A DNA stretch of 64,000 nt from Myxocyprinus asiaticus (GCF_019703515.2 NC_059382.1:11791001-11855000); one strand, 5' to 3'. Positions 32,643 to 44,920 are shown, counted from the first letter of the stretch. Notes: generated by a model not told the origin, from the letters alone. Program-made: numbers and translations.

Positions 32643-34415
32643 GTTCCCTATCTGTCACTCACTCGATGTAGTACCGCGTCTCGTCCCCTCGTGGGACCTC
32701 TCCGTGGTCCTTCGGGGCCTACGGGGAGCTCTATTTGATCCCCTCAGTTGAGCTAAAGGCATTCTCCTTGAAGACTGCCCTCCTGACTGCGCTCACTTCC
32801 ATCAAGAGGGTACGGGACCTGCAGGCGTTCTTTGTCAGTGACACGTGCCTGGATTTTGGTCCGGGATACTCTCACGTAGTACTGAGACCCCGACCGGGCT
32901 ATGTGCCCAAGGTTCCCACGACCCCGTTTCAGGATCAGGTGGTGAACCTAAAAGTGCTGCCCCAGGAGGTGGCAGACCCAGCCTTGTCGTTGCTGTGTCT
33001 GGTGCGTGCTTTGCACATCTTTTTGGATCACACGCAGAGCTTTAGATGCTCTGACAGCGGAAAGGGAGCGCTGTCTCCAAACAAAGGATCAACCACTGGG
33101 TCATTTACGCAATCGCTTTGGCATATCACGCCCAGGACGTGCCGCCCCCCTTGGGGCTACAAGCACACTCTACTTGGAGTGTGGCAGCCTCCTGGGCTCT
33201 GACCAATGGCGCCTCTTTAGCAGAGCAGCGGGCTGGGCAACACCCAATACCTTCGAGGTTTTACAATCTCCGGGTTGAGCCGGTCTCGTCCCGTGTGTTG
33301 TCAGATACGAGCAGGTAAGTTGCGTGACAGCTGGCTGGGTGTACCACTTGCGTATAATTTACCCCCAGTCATGTTCACGAAGTCGTGGACCCTGGATGTC
33401 CTTCCTCCTTACCCCTGTGGCAGGCGAGTTTGCGGAGAAACTGTGGCCCAGTACGTGTGCTAACTTGGCCCTGTACTGGGGTAGGTGCTCCACATGCGCT
33501 GGTTACCCATATGTAACCCCGTGTGATGTATCTTCCGCGAGACAGTTCCCCCGTTGGAAAATCCATGTCTTCCTTGGGCAGAGGCCCCTCTGCCCCCGGT
33601 TGGCGTGTTTATAGAGCTCCTCCCCCCTGGGTAGGACCTACCATGGGGACTTCTCCACATGAGACACTGCTGACAAGACTCGGTAAAACCATGTGACGTA
33701 TTTCGACACAATTTACTCCCCTTCAGGCAGGGTGTGTTCTCCGCAGTGTCTTCCCCTTGGGAGTGACACCCCCCCGACGCAGACGCTATATGACCCCCAG
33801 CTGAATGATTTTTCCTTTTGGGGGAAAGAAAGAGAAGAGGCCGCGGCTGGGGCAGCCGGTCCCCATTTTTTGGGCAGTCGACTTGTCCCCGAGGTGCAGG
33901 GGACCGTACAACGCTCATAAGAGGGAGGTTACGTGACGGCCGGGCGCACTGGCTACGAGGCACACAATGGTCTGCCTGTCTTGCACTGCCAGTTCACTTA
34001 ACACAGTTCAGCTAGTTGTGGCATTTTGTATAGGGACCCCTAGTGTCACTACATCGACACAACGTCGAGTGAGTGACAGATAGGGAACGTCCTGGTTACT
34101 TTTGTAACCTCCGTTCCCTGATGGAGGGAACGAGACATTGTGTCCCTCCTGCCACAACACTGAACTACCCGCTGAAATGGCTGGGACCTTGTCTCGGCTC
34201 CTCAGCACAAAACCTGAATGAGGGTTGCAAGCCAGCTCCTTTTATACCCGTATGTCCAGGGGAGTGGCATGCAAATTCCACTCGCCAATTCCCATTGGCC
34301 TTTTCTCAAAGATCAGAGGTGTTTGGGGCTCCCAAGGGCGACCCCTAGTGTCACTACATCGACACAACGTCTTGTTCCCTCCATCAGGGAACGGAGGTTA
34401 CGAAAGTAACCAGGA
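32643..34415 (+). mobile_element. Internally deleted DIRS element (copy 2)
   Basis: Starts with the DIRS left end (TTCCCTATCTGTCACTC) but at about 32671 jumps straight into the recombinase gene, so the left ITR, gag and RT are deleted. The YR, 3' UTR, internal complementary region (about 34035-34150) and right ITR (about 34215-34415, ending GTAACCAGGAT) are present. It is closer to copy 3 than to copy 1 in the YR. Confidence 0.88.
32735..33318 (+). pseudogene. DIRS tyrosine recombinase remnant, copy 2
   Basis: The frame 32735-33202 carries SLKTALLTALTSIKRVRDLQ and GYVPKVPTTPFQDQVVNL. A deletion near 33050 removes residues of the EQLFVCFGG region. The catalytic HSTR box reads HSTW (near 33167), so the second catalytic Arg is lost. 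The FYNLRVEPV end is in another frame (33118-33318). Inactive. Confidence 0.8.
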
Positions 34416-37046
34416 TGGCTTTAACCAATTAAAAACTGAACATTTCCCTTACATTAATGTATGGTTCCTATCTGTTTATTTTTTGGGAACCAATTTCTAA
34501 TATTCTAGGGAAGTTATTGTTATTTTGTATTTTAATAACTATAGAAGAACTTTTGAAATATATCAACACTTTTGTATGATAACCTAATAAGAATTTAAAT
34601 AGAACAGAAGCTAATGTTATTTTAGGTGTAATTTTTTATAACCATAGACTAACCTTCCCAGAACATTGCAGGGAGGTTTTTGTGCTACAACCTAATGCAG
34701 AACATTGTCTAATGGTTTATATTAAGGTTTTTAATGAATATTTTTCACTATTATTTTCCATCATTATTTCATTCTATTTTACTGTCATATATTTGATTAT
34801 TTGTTGTAAACAATGCAGAGACATTGATAGAAAGCACAGACTATACAAAAGAATCTTGGGCCATATCTAGCCAAAAGAATTTCAAAAGACAGTTTGTTTC
34901 ACCCCAGTCAGTGTCATGCTTTGAGAGGTCTTCAGTCAAATGGACACAAGAAAAACACAGAACAAACAACTGCAATGGTTTAATACTTAAGAAGACTCTT
35001 GAACATGGCATTTGGGTCTCTATGGCATAATATCCATAATGCAGTTTTACAGGCCAAATGACATCTTTCACAATAGACATTACAGAAAATTCAAATTACC
35101 ATCACAGATATAACAATACATTTTTGGTCATGTGAATGTAACTGATGAAGCCTACTGAAACACTTCATGCATACTCCTAAGAGACTCATTATCTTGTTTT
35201 GACAAACCTATGGGATTTCGAAGAGAGATGTCAGAAACTAACAATAACGAATGAAAACAACTTACATTCATTCAACTAATTAACAGCAAGGGGTGCCAAA
35301 GGATTACAGTTACTACAGTATACAAACGGTTGACATGCAAGACTAACATCTAACAGGTCTCCAGGTAATTTAGTAATGTGACACACACACACAGACTGAT
35401 TGATGGACCCCTGTGAAAACTCCTGGCTCTGCCCCTGCATTGATGCGACATTATTTTGAAAACCAATAAGAGCGATATCTGCTGTGACGTCACTGCTTAA
35501 AATAATTGAGCGTGTGGTTTTGGTTAACACGAATGCTATTGTTCAGGATAAACCAATGTTCTTTTGCGTACACACCTTTGGAAATAATAATAAAATGTAA
35601 GAAGTAAATATATTTTTAAAAATGCCTTACGCCAACCTCATGAAGCACTGCATGGCATAAATTGCTCAATATTATCTGTAAAAATGCCACTGATCCTTGT
35701 GTATTCTTGTCTTAACTCTTGGCTGAAATATTGAACCATTATTAAAACTAAAAAAATATAGTTAATAACAAGCAAATATATACATCAGCACTGCTGTTTT
35801 GAATACTACTGGTGCAATAAGGTTGCATCAAATTACTTAATTTCTGAAAGAAGAAAACATACCATATGTCTGTTTCTTGTTCTTCTTTTAACATTTCTAT
35901 TTTACACAGAACTTAGAATCACACCTGAGATTTTATTTTACAATGGGCATTTTTCCATTGTTAGGACAGGGCATCAATTTAAACCTGCTCCATAGACAAT
36001 GCCTCAAAAAGTTCAAGTGTCCACAACATCACTGGCCAAAAGTTTGTATTTTGATAATTACATATGTATTAGGCATATTGTTTCAACTAAAATCTACTTG
36101 TCAGTTCACTAAAAAAATATCCTCCTCATCCCCTGCATTTTACAATGTAGGCCTTTTTCTACCCTTCTGAGAATGTAAGGCCCTAATCTGATTATACAGG
36201 GCACAATATGGTCACTTAATGATTTGAAAATAATTCACACATAAACCTAATGCTACAAACATGCAGTAACCAGATCTCAATTCAATGGAAATATTTAAGC
36301 AGGTCCTAAAATATAATTTCATAGGAAAAGTAAATAAAGGACAGAGAATGACACGTCAACATTATGGATAATAACCGTTAATAAATATTCAAATAGATAT
36401 TGTTGTTATTATTTTTATACATTTTATTAGGGTTATTGAGAAACTAATTCTGTGTCCAACAATAGGTTTCATGTTTCCGTGTTACTTATCTTTTTTTTGT
36501 TATTATTTCATGTCTTGATTGCATAAGAATGCTTGTTATTAAAACTTTTACAAAAGTATTACTTAAGAAAAACTTCTAAAATACACAATACCCGAGAAAC
36601 GTGAACGTGATGTTTATTAAAGGGGAAAAGAATCAAACAGTAATGTGTTTGTGGTGATGGGTGTTTGGAATGTACAATGGGACAAGCGAACTAAGAGAGC
36701 TTAAATGCTGAGGTGTCCTATGAAATATCTAAATAACCTACATTTGGAAACACACCTTGAAATGACCCTTTATGGAGCCATTCATTAACCAGCTACATAA
36801 AATATAATTCATGCATGAACACATGTTCTCTAACAATGCGACCATTGGAAAATTGGTTTAGGTTTCCATCTTGTGGTCAGGAACCACTATTGGAGTGTGA
36901 TAATTAAGAACATTTTCACCAAATAAATTCTACAGGTTTTCCCACAGTTACAGCCACATTATCAATGGATGCGCATCATCCTCTTTCTGTGGAATAAGCT
37001 TTCAACTGTTTTATCATTCAACTTATGTGCTACTTAAAAATATTAG
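34416..37046. other. Intergenic DNA, no gene
   Basis: AT-rich with many short open frames and none with family features. I see no OR relic or transposon terminus that I can support. Confidence 0.5.
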
Positions 37047-37255
37047 TAACACTTTACATTAATGTTAAATTTTTGATGGTTTATAAAGGGGTTCATTAAT
37101 GACTAATAAGTCATTTACAAACACATTATAAATCATTGATATGTTGTTATGAAAACATTAATAAAAAGGACAAATTTCGTTCAATACTTGCCAAATAGTG
37201 AGCATTTTAACTTTAACATGTAATAAATGCATATTTCATTATAAAACTAAAATGT
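37047..37255. repeat. Dispersed repeat, left copy flanking OR
   Basis: Direct repeat of 40110-40315, sharing GTAACACTTTACATTA, ACTAATAA, CATTAATAAAAAGGACAA and ATACTTGCCAAATAGTGAGC. The two copies bracket the intact minus-strand OR at 38755-39708 at about 1.5 kb and 0.4 kb. Confidence 0.75.
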
Positions 37256-37329
37256 AATTAAAAAAAAAAAAAAACGTTTTTGAAACTGATGACTTGGACC
37301 AAATAATAAAGAAAAGCAGCCAATAAGTG

Positions 37330-37643
37330 CCCAACATAGATGGGAACTCCTTCAATACTGTTTAAAAAGCATCCCAGGGTGATACCTCAAGAAGTTGGTT
37401 GAGAAAATGTCAATGTCTGTACATGTCTGCAAATTCTAGGCAAACGGTGACTACTTTGAAGATGCTAAAATATAACACAGTATTGATTATTTTGGATTTT
37501 GTTTAGTCACAACATAATTCCCACAGTTCCATTTATGTTATTCCATAGTTTTGATGCCTTTACTATTATTCTAAAAGGTGAAAAAAAAAAAAAAATAACA
37601 ATAAAGAATGAGTAAGTGTTTCAAAACTTTTGACCAGTAGTGC

Positions 37644-37644
<1 letters not shown>
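37330..37644 (+). mobile_element. Tc1-like transposon 3' remnant
   Basis: 37335-37460 reads, in broken frame, like the last residues of a Tc1-like transposase (WELLQYCLK then SVHVCKF and ANGDYFEDA-like segments). It is followed by a 3' terminal repeat with CACTACTGGTCAAAAGT on the minus strand ending near 37644 next to a TA repeat. The remaining element is missing. Confidence 0.6.

Positions 37645-37702
<58 letters not shown>
37645..37702. repeat. (TA)n microsatellite
   Basis: Roughly 28 TA units adjoining the Tc1-like end. Tc1 elements target TA, which explains the contact. Confidence 0.95.
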
Positions 37703-37703
<1 letters not shown>

Positions 37704-38754
37704 CATATACTGTATCATACAATAAAGCCTGATGACCATTAAACCATGTACTTTATGTACATAGTTAGTATTCAATGTTAGTAAGAGCCTCATCCTCTTT
37801 CTGTGGGGGTCAGAGATCAAATTAAAATGCCAGGCTAACCTCCCTCTTCTAACTGCACTTATCTTTGAAAATCAAGGTTCTTGAGGTGAATCATAAATCA
37901 AAAAATAATATGTTCAACTTAGAAGCATAGTGGAGCTATCACTCAAAAAAAAAAAAAAAAAAAAAGAAAGAAAGAAAGAAAATGTGTATATATTTAAAAT
38001 TTTCGCATTATATTGACAAATATTTCCATCAAATTGAATCGAGTAGTCTTTAAATAATGGACATATTATGAATCCAGAATAAATGAGAAATATTTAATTA
38101 AACTTAATGAAGAGTATGAGCATAGTGAACAAAATTCAAAACTACAGCTTGGATAAAAAGCAAAGCAACTATGTTTGCTTTGACATTATTTGAACTCATT
38201 TTATACAGGGCAAAGTTGTGCATATTTAGTTAAATCTAATTTAAACCTTTTGTTTTAATGTTATTGTTGCCAGGAATCGTGTCATTTAAAAAAAAAAATG
38301 GTTTTATATATATATATATATATAAAGCTCATACCCAAAAGAGCTGGTGGGCCTTTTAAACATAATTTAAAAAAAATAAACATATACAAACTCTGCATAA
38401 AATATCTTATTGCAGGTCAGATTAACAGAGGAAAGTGTTGGACATTATATTGAGGCATATAATTACATCTCAACTGATTCATATTAATGCATATTACATC
38501 ATACAAGAAAATCTGCAGAAAAGCCTCTCATTCCATTAACTTTTCTGCAGATTTTATTTTTTATCTATATGATATAAAACCTATATTTACATGAACATAT
38601 AACTACATGACAACTAAGCAAGCTTTTTTTTTAAGTGAGTACATTTTGAGGAAACCATTTTTAAATTAACTCCTTTCTGAAGCAATAACATTTCATAGCA
38701 ATCAGTACAGCAGAATGCTATCATTTATGAATTACAGTATTCTCTCAAGTGTTA
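37703..38754. other. 3' flank of minus-strand OR, no gene
   Basis: AT-rich non-coding DNA with poly-A/GAAA (37946-37981) and TA (38308-38323) tracts. Confidence 0.5.
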
Positions 38755-39708
38755 TCATTGCACATTATGATGTGAAACCTTTCGCTTGAAAAACTTCAAT
38801 CCTTTGACCCTGATTTCTTTAGTTTTCAGCCCATATATAATAGGATTTAGTGTTGGTGGCAATATCATTGCAGCTATCCCACTGAATTTCCTTAATTGAG
38901 GAGAAATATTAAGTATCCTATATGAGATTATTGTGAAGAGACCCAAACATTCAAACAAGAGAAAGACAATTAGATGTGTGCCACATGTCTGTAGAGCTTT
39001 ACTTCTTGTGTCAGAGCATTTGTTTTGGAAACAAGCTATCAGGATACGGAGGTATGTGTACAAAATCAGTCCCACTGTTAGTACCTGACAGATAGCTGTG
39101 ATTAACAGTCCATAAATGTTGTTAATGGTTGTGTCTGCACAGACCAGCTGCAACAGGGAGGGGTTGTCACAGTATGTATGAGTAAGGTAAGATCTACATC
39201 GAGGCAAACGGAGTAGAAGAATGAAAAGCACTGCCATCAGAGCCCAATTAGAAAGCCAAACCAATGAGATGATCTTCATGATGTGACCATTGCTCATAAT
39301 GGTATTGTATCTCATTGGTTGGCAGATGGCGACATATCTGTCATATGCCATAGCCGTAAGGATGAATACAGCAGCTACAGCATATATATGTATAAAGAAA
39401 GCCTGTGTTACACAGGAAGAGAATGGTATGGTCCTGGTGTCAAACAGGAGCTGCTGCATGATATGTGGGAACAGGGCTGTGGAGCCTAGGAGGTCATTAA
39501 TGGGCAAATTTAACAGCAGAATGTGCATAGGTTGATGAAGAGCCCTATTGCTTACAACAGTGAACAGGAGGAAGGAGTTGCAGAATAATATGATAATGTA
39601 ACTCAAAGCGGCAAAGACAAATGCTGCAATGGCCATCTCCGGGGGTAGATCAAAGCCCTGAAGAAACAGAACAGATGAGACATTGTAGACGTTGTCAGAT
39701 GAAGACAT
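38755..39708 (-). CDS. Odorant receptor, third subfamily (intact)
   Basis: A 317-residue seven-transmembrane odorant receptor on the minus strand. It has a sequon at N9; CN at 43-44 where most ORs have GN; LHQPMH at 57-62; Cys99; MAYDRYVAICQPMRY from 120; loop-2 cysteines at 171, 180 and 190; KALQTCGTHL at 237-246; and PPTLNPIIYGLKTKEIR at 284-300. A splice acceptor (minus-strand TTTTTACAG, AG at 39729-39728) lies 19 nt before the ATG. Among the ORs here it is most similar to the broken gene at 61030-63265 (MAYDRYIAIC, GTHL). No stop or frameshift. Function: odorant receptor in olfactory neurons; ligand unknown. Confidence 0.96.
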   Translation of the reverse strand: MSSSDNVYNVSSVLFLQGFDLPPEMAIAAFVFAALSYIIILFCNSFLLFTVVSNRALHQPMHILLLNLPINDLLGSTALFPHIMQQLLFDTRTIPFSSCVTQAFFIHIYAVAAVFILTAMAYDRYVAICQPMRYNTIMSNGHIMKIISLVWLSNWALMAVLFILLLRLPRCRSYLTHTYCDNPSLLQLVCADTTINNIYGLLITAICQVLTVGLILYTYLRILIACFQNKCSDTRSKALQTCGTHLIVFLLFECLGLFTIISYRILNISPQLRKFSGIAAMILPPTLNPIIYGLKTKEIRVKGLKFFKRKVSHHNVQ

Positions 39709-39729
39709 GTTAGACTCTTGCCCAGAACT

Positions 39730-40109
39730 GTAAAAAGAGCAAATATAATAATCATATTACAGATTACTCAGGTATACTGTGATAAAATTGGTAAATGTGT
39801 CATAGTTGAAATACTTACAACAAATTTTGTACATTCAGAAATCCTTTATACCTCTACATGTAGCACAGTGACAGTTTTTGTGAACTGCTGAAAACATGAC
39901 AATTAATATAATTGTATATTTTGCTTTTAAAATCTCTGATTGACTGAGTTTGCAGTCATGCAGTAACCTGACCTGTCCTAATCGGTGTGCAAGTTTTCAC
40001 TTTTGGCCTTATATAAGTGTCTGTAAGGTATGTGTCTATGGATTCTGCCCTCATGAGGGGAAAACACTATGCTGACACTATGATGATGTCAGTGTTGAAA
40101 ACTTGAGAA
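39730..40109. other. Upstream DNA of minus-strand OR
   Basis: Would hold the leader intron, first exon and promoter. TATA-like GCCTTATATAAG lies at 40005-40016 on the plus strand, and CTTATATAAGGC reads as TATA on the minus strand too. No exon boundaries can be set. Confidence 0.35.
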
Positions 40110-40315
40110 TATCAGTAACACTTTACATTATCGTTCATTTGTTGAGGGTTTATAAAAGGATTTGTAAATGACTAATAAATAATTTACAAATGCATTATAA
40201 ATCGCTGATATGTGGTTATAAAACATTAATAAAAAGGACAACTTTCATGCAATACTTGCCAAATAGTGAGCATTTAACTTACATGTTATAAATGCTTAAC
40301 AAATATACGTATCAA
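40110..40315. repeat. Dispersed repeat, right copy flanking OR
   Basis: Direct copy of 37047-37255, with scattered differences. Confidence 0.75.
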
Positions 40316-40486
40316 TATTCTTCATATTATTTTTCTTATATTAATAAAAAACTTAAAATGCCCTATTTCATGATTTATGTGATGAACAAAAATAGACTAG
40401 TAAGATTAAAAAAAGGGATTATGCCATCTTGCTACAGTCCGCATTCTGTGTGTTCATATCAATAACTGTACTTTCTTGACACTATA

Positions 40487-40851
40487 CAGTTTAAGTCAGA
40501 AGTTTACAGACATCTTATCCAAATACATTTAAACTCAGTTTTTCACAATTCATGATATTTAATCGTAGAAAATATTCCCTGTCTTAGGTCAGTTAGGATC
40601 ACTACTTTATTTTAAGAATGTGAAGTGTCAGAATAATAGTAGAGAATGATTTATTTCAGCTTTTATTTCTTTCATCACATTCCCAGTGGGTCAGAAGTTT
40701 ACATACACTTTGTTAGTATTTGGTAGCATTGTTTTTAAATTGTTTAACTTGGGTCAAACATTTTGAGTAGCCTTCCACAAGCTTGCTGGAAATTTGGCCC
40801 ATTCCCCCAGACAGTGCTGGTGTAACTGAATCAGGTTTGTAGGCCTCCTTT
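40487..40851. mobile_element. Sleeping Beauty-type Tc1 fragment
   Basis: After a TA it begins CAGTTTAAGTCAGAAG and includes the inner direct repeat CAGTGGGTCAGAAGTTTAC (40685-40703). It matches 61283-61650 closely. It is cut at 40851 by the poly-A tail of an L1 element; the rest of the transposon is not seen on the far side. Confidence 0.88.
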
Positions 40852-40852
40852 C

Positions 40853-40870
40853 TTTTTTTTTTTTTTTTTG
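40853..40870 (-). repeat. L1 poly-A tail (minus strand)
   Basis: Poly-T on the plus strand. It marks the 3' end of the LINE where it entered the Tc1 element at 40851. Confidence 0.8.
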
Positions 40871-41030
40871 TAATTAAATTGTTTTTATTGATTCAAAAGT
40901 ACACAACAGACAAAAACACAACACATACACATAGAATCAACATTTAACATTTAACCCCACTAATTTCACTCCCCAATCACCAACACCAACCTAACTCCCA
41001 ACGAACACCCCTGTGGTCACATATAATAAT

Positions 41031-41061
<31 letters not shown>

Positions 41062-41081
41062 AAATAATTAAATAAATAAAT

Positions 41082-41709
41082 TGTGGTGAGCAGGGCGGAG
41101 CCGAGCGGCACCTGGGCAGAGCGAGGCCGGGAAGACTTTCACCTGCGTGCCACGCCGGTCTCGCATTCCAGTGAGGGGTGGCGGGAGTACTTAAGGAGAG
41201 GAGAAAGCGGCAGACGGGAGAGAGAGATGCGTGAAGCTGTTTGTGTTTCAGTGTTGAACTGAAAAGCCAACAGAATCTATGTGTCGTGGACGGAAGCAAG
41301 ACAGGGGGCCGAGGACTACTCAACGGTGTTTCTGGGGCTGGCGAGCTCCTCTCTCTCTCCTCTCTCTCCCCTCTCTGCTTTCTCTCTCCCTTTTGTTATT
41401 TCCACCTCCCTTCCCTTTCTCCTCTCTTTCGTTCTGTTTCCCCCTCCCAGGCACGCACTGGTCGGATCCGGACCGGTCTCACGTTCCAGCGAGGGGCGGC
41501 GGGAATACTTAAGGAGAGAAGAAAGCGGCAGACGGGAGAGAGAGATGTGTGAAGCTGTATGTGTTTGTATGTTGAGCTGAAAAGCCAACAGAGTTTGTGT
41601 AGTGAAGCTGAAAAGCGGCCTTATTGTGTGCGACTGAAATGTGCAACAATAAATGTCTACGTGCTTTGTCAAGCCGGCCCCAGCATCCTCCTTTCCACGA
41701 ACTATTCCA
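41082..41709 (+). mobile_element. Solo LTR with 5-bp target duplication
   Basis: 628 bp from TGTGGTGAGCAGG to ACTATTCCA, flanked by TAAAT on both sides (41077-41081 and 41710-41714). It contains an internal duplication: 41155-41275 and 41465-41590 share GAGGGG-GGCGGGA-TACTTAAGGAGAG and GCGGCAGACGGGAGAGAGAGATG. An AATAAA lies near 41649. It sits in the 3' region of the L1. The overlapping open frames (41241-41672) are not genes. Confidence 0.85.
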
Positions 41710-41750
41710 TAAATATATAATAAACATACATAATTAAACTAAACTTCTCT

Positions 41751-42753
41751 CTACCCATCCCCTCCCCGAGAGTCCCCCAAAAATGCTAAATAAGTATGCC
41801 ATTTCCTGACAAACAAGTACCCAAACCCCAGCCTTCTATTTGCCACCTCCTCGAAAGCTGCCACCCTCCCCATCTCCGCACACCACTTCAGAAATGATGG
41901 CGCTTCATCCGACTTCCAACCCCTTAAAATAATTTGTCTGCCAATCATGATGCTGGTCAGAACCCAATTTTTTATATGTTTATCCCCAAAATGTATGACC
42001 ACCCCATCGCCCAAAATACAAAGTCTGGGGCAAAGTGAAATTTGAGTGCCCAAAACGTCACACAAACAACTCTGAACCTTTAACCAAAATTCTTGGATCG
42101 TAACACACCCCCAAAAGACATGGGTTGTGTTTCCAACTTCTGATTGGCATCGCTAGCAGGTGGGTGTGTCTTTAAGACCAAGCCTATACAATCTAGAGGG
42201 GGTCCATAGAATCTATGTAAAATCTTGAATTGCATACACAATCCACTCTGATCAGCAGAAAGGGGAATTTTATTAATACATAATTTAGGGTTCAGCCATA
42301 CGCTTGAGGCAACATTTAAATAAATGTCTGAATTAAACACTCTGGACACTTTTGTCCATACCAAGTGCAAATGCAAGATAACGGGGTGTAACTTAACTTC
42401 TCCGATTAGTTTAATAGAAAGGTTTTGCAATGGCAAAATAGGGGCAAGAACTTCCTGTTCAATACAAAACCAGGGAGGGGCTCTTTCAGGTGGAAGCGAC
42501 TAATGAGTCAAATGTCTGGGACTGAATGCATAATAATAAAAAAAATCTTGGGTAGGCCTAGCCCACCTTTGTCAACCGGCCTATGTAACTTATTAAAATG
42601 CAATCTAGGATGCTTACCATTCCAAATGAAGGACTTCGCTATGCTATCAAATTGCTTAACATAAGAGAGGTGGACATCAACAGGGAGAGATTGTAGCAGG
42701 TAGTTGAATTTTGGAATACAATTCATTTTAATAACAATAACCTTCCCAATCAT
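41751..42753 (-). pseudogene. L1 ORF2 C-terminal region
   Basis: Minus-strand frames 42753-42508 (KVIVIKMNCIPKFNYLLQSLP and SFIWNGKHPRLHF-KLHRPVDKGGLGLPK), 42436-42080 and 42065-41751 line up with the region after the RT in L1-type proteins. Frames change at least twice. Confidence 0.8.
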
Positions 42754-42917
42754 AGTTAAATGTTATGAAGCCCACCTGCCCACATCACTCGAAAACCTTT
42801 TCATTAAGGGGTCAAAATTAACTCTAACTAAATCAGACAAATTTGCTGGGAATAAAATGCCCTGTTTGGGCCACTGGAAGGCACCTGGCAGGAAAACCGT
42901 TACTGGGCAGTACGCTG

Positions 42918-44209
42918 TCAGAGCCAAAGCTTCGATTTTGACCAACTGACTCTGTATCCCAAGAATTTAGAAAAGGAATTAATAATTCTATGAAGGCAAG
43001 GCATAGATCTAGTGGGGTCAGAGACTAAAAATAAAATATAATCTGCGTAAAGCAAAAGCTTTTGCACCATACCTCCCACCACCACCCCTGGAAAATCACC
43101 TTCCCTTCTTGTCGCGGCTGATAATGGTTCCAGGGCAAGACAGAACAATAATGGGGAAAGAGGGCAACCCTGCCAGGTGCCCCTATCCAGAGTAAAATAA
43201 TCTGAAATTAATCCATTTGTTTGTACCGCTGCTACCTGGTGTCTATAAAGTAACTTAATCCACCCAATAAAAGTATTCCCGAACCCGTATATTTCCAAAA
43301 TCTTAAAAGATAATCGCATTCTACCATATCAAACACCTTTTCGGCATCAAGTGAGATGGCTGTGACCGGATTCTGATAATTCGCCACTGACCACATAATA
43401 TTGATGAAACGCCTAATGTTATCAGAACAGCTGCATCCCCGAATAAACCCCACCTGATCTATATGTATAAGGGATGTCATAACTTTTTTACAATATTTTA
43501 ATGTCTAGCTGGATCAGGGAAATTGGACGATAACACTTACACTCGCTTGGATCTTTGTCTTTTTTAAGAATCAGACTGATCCAGGCTTGTGTTATGGTTG
43601 CCGGAAGCTTTCCATTTTTAATGATTTCATATAAACTTCTATCAGATGTTGAGCCAGTTCTGTAGCATAAGATCTAAAAAACTCGGCAAAGCCATCTGGC
43701 CCCGGAGCCTTTTCTGTAGGCAAGGCCTGAATTACCTCGCCAAGCTCCTCCAAGGTTATCTCAGAATGAAGAGAATTATTTTGCTCAGTCCTCAGTTTAG
43801 GGAGTTCTAATGGTTCCACAAAGTTTCTAATATCTTCATCAGTAGATGAAGACGTGGAACTATAGAGATCAAGATAGAATTCTTTAAAAGCATTATTAAT
43901 ATCAATGGCCAAGGTAAAAATTTCACCACCAGCAGATTTCACTGAGGGAATGGTAGAAAAAGACTCTCTCTGCTTTATATATCTATCCAAAAGCTTCCCT
44001 GCTTTGTCCCCTGACTCAAAGTATGACTGTCTGGCCCTGATTAACCAAAACTCCACCTTCCGTGACAAAATAGTATTATATCTGTATTTCAATCGGGTCA
44101 ATTCTCTGAGGCCATCAGACGACATTCGGCGCTTCAGCTCTGCCACTGCACTTTTAATATTCCAACTCCACGAGTTCTCGTGCTTTGGATTTTTTGATGA
44201 ATGAGGCAT
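42918..44209 (-). pseudogene. L1 reverse transcriptase, active site mutated
   Basis: 44209-43592 contains the linker and the RT entry motif EKAPGPDGF. 43480-43232 contains DQVGFIRG and AISLDAEKVFD. 43319-42918 contains GTWQGCPLSPLLF and the catalytic box, which reads YADY (43049-43038) in place of YADD. The second catalytic aspartate codon has become TAT. The three frames are offset by indels. This domain would prime reverse transcription at a nicked target. Confidence 0.88.
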
Positions 44210-44261
44210 ACTGTATGATCCGACCCCTAAGAACCACCTTAAGTGCCTCCCAAATCACGCC

Positions 44262-44266
44262 CACAG
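44262..44266. repeat. Target duplication CACAG (left)
   Basis: Matches CACAG at 46940-46944. The pair brackets the LTR element 44267-46939, and the L1 sequence is continuous once it is removed. Confidence 0.85.
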
Positions 44267-44766
44267 TGTCCATTTATGTGTTTTGTTCATGTTTTGTGTT
44301 CATGTCTTTTATTTTGAAAGTTTAGTTTCTGTTCCTGTTCATGTCATGTGGTTTCCTGGTCATGTGATGTCCTGTTTCCCTCCATGTTCATGTGTCTTGT
44401 TTTCATTGGTTTATTGTCTTGTTAGCTCATTAACAGTCTTGTCATGTCATTGGTTCATGTTTTAGTATCTAGTTATCTTGTTATTAGTTCAGTCTCGTCA
44501 TTGGTTGTTTATTTCATGTGGTTACCCATGTCCTTGTATTTAAACCCTCATGTTTGCCATGGTCCTTTGTCAGGTATTGTTTATGTAATGTTGTTTAGAT
44601 GTCAAGTCAAGTCAAGTTATGTCAAGTCAAGTCAAGTCAAGTCTAGTTTAATTCATGTTTATGTTTCTGTTCACGGTTTTTGGATATCATGTTTTGAATT
44701 AACTGCACTTGGGTTCTTCACATCATCATCGTCTTCATCTGCCTGTCATTGCCAGCATTCGTTACA
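44267..44766 (+). repeat. 5' LTR (500 bp)
   Basis: Begins TGTCCATTTATG, ends CATTCGTTACA. It contains the GTCAAGTCAAGTCAAG pentamer repeat (44599-44642), a polymorphic-looking run that is shorter in the 3' LTR. The primer-binding region GAATACCTGACC follows directly. Confidence 0.85.
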
Positions 44767-44782
44767 GAATACCTGACCTACA

Positions 44783-44920
44783 ATGAACCCAGCAGTTCAG
44801 CTCCAATGCCTATGTCAGGGGAATTGTCCCCTGGAGGAATATGTAGAAGACTTCTGTGCTCTGGCCTGCAGGATGGACTTTAATGATACTGCCCTCAAGG
44901 AATTTTCCATTTTGGGCTGA
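44783..44920 (+). pseudogene. Truncated gag-like ORF (45 codons)
   Basis: From ATG 44783 the frame reads MNPAVQLQCLCQGN and LEEYVEDFCALACRMDFND, resembling the start of a gypsy-type Gag, and stops at TGA 44918-44920. Remnants continue in other frames to about 45000. It cannot make a working Gag. Confidence 0.65.

Noticed and set aside
41241..41672. Overlapping 77-118-codon frames
   Set aside because: They lie in a CT-rich solo LTR with target duplication and have no domain features.
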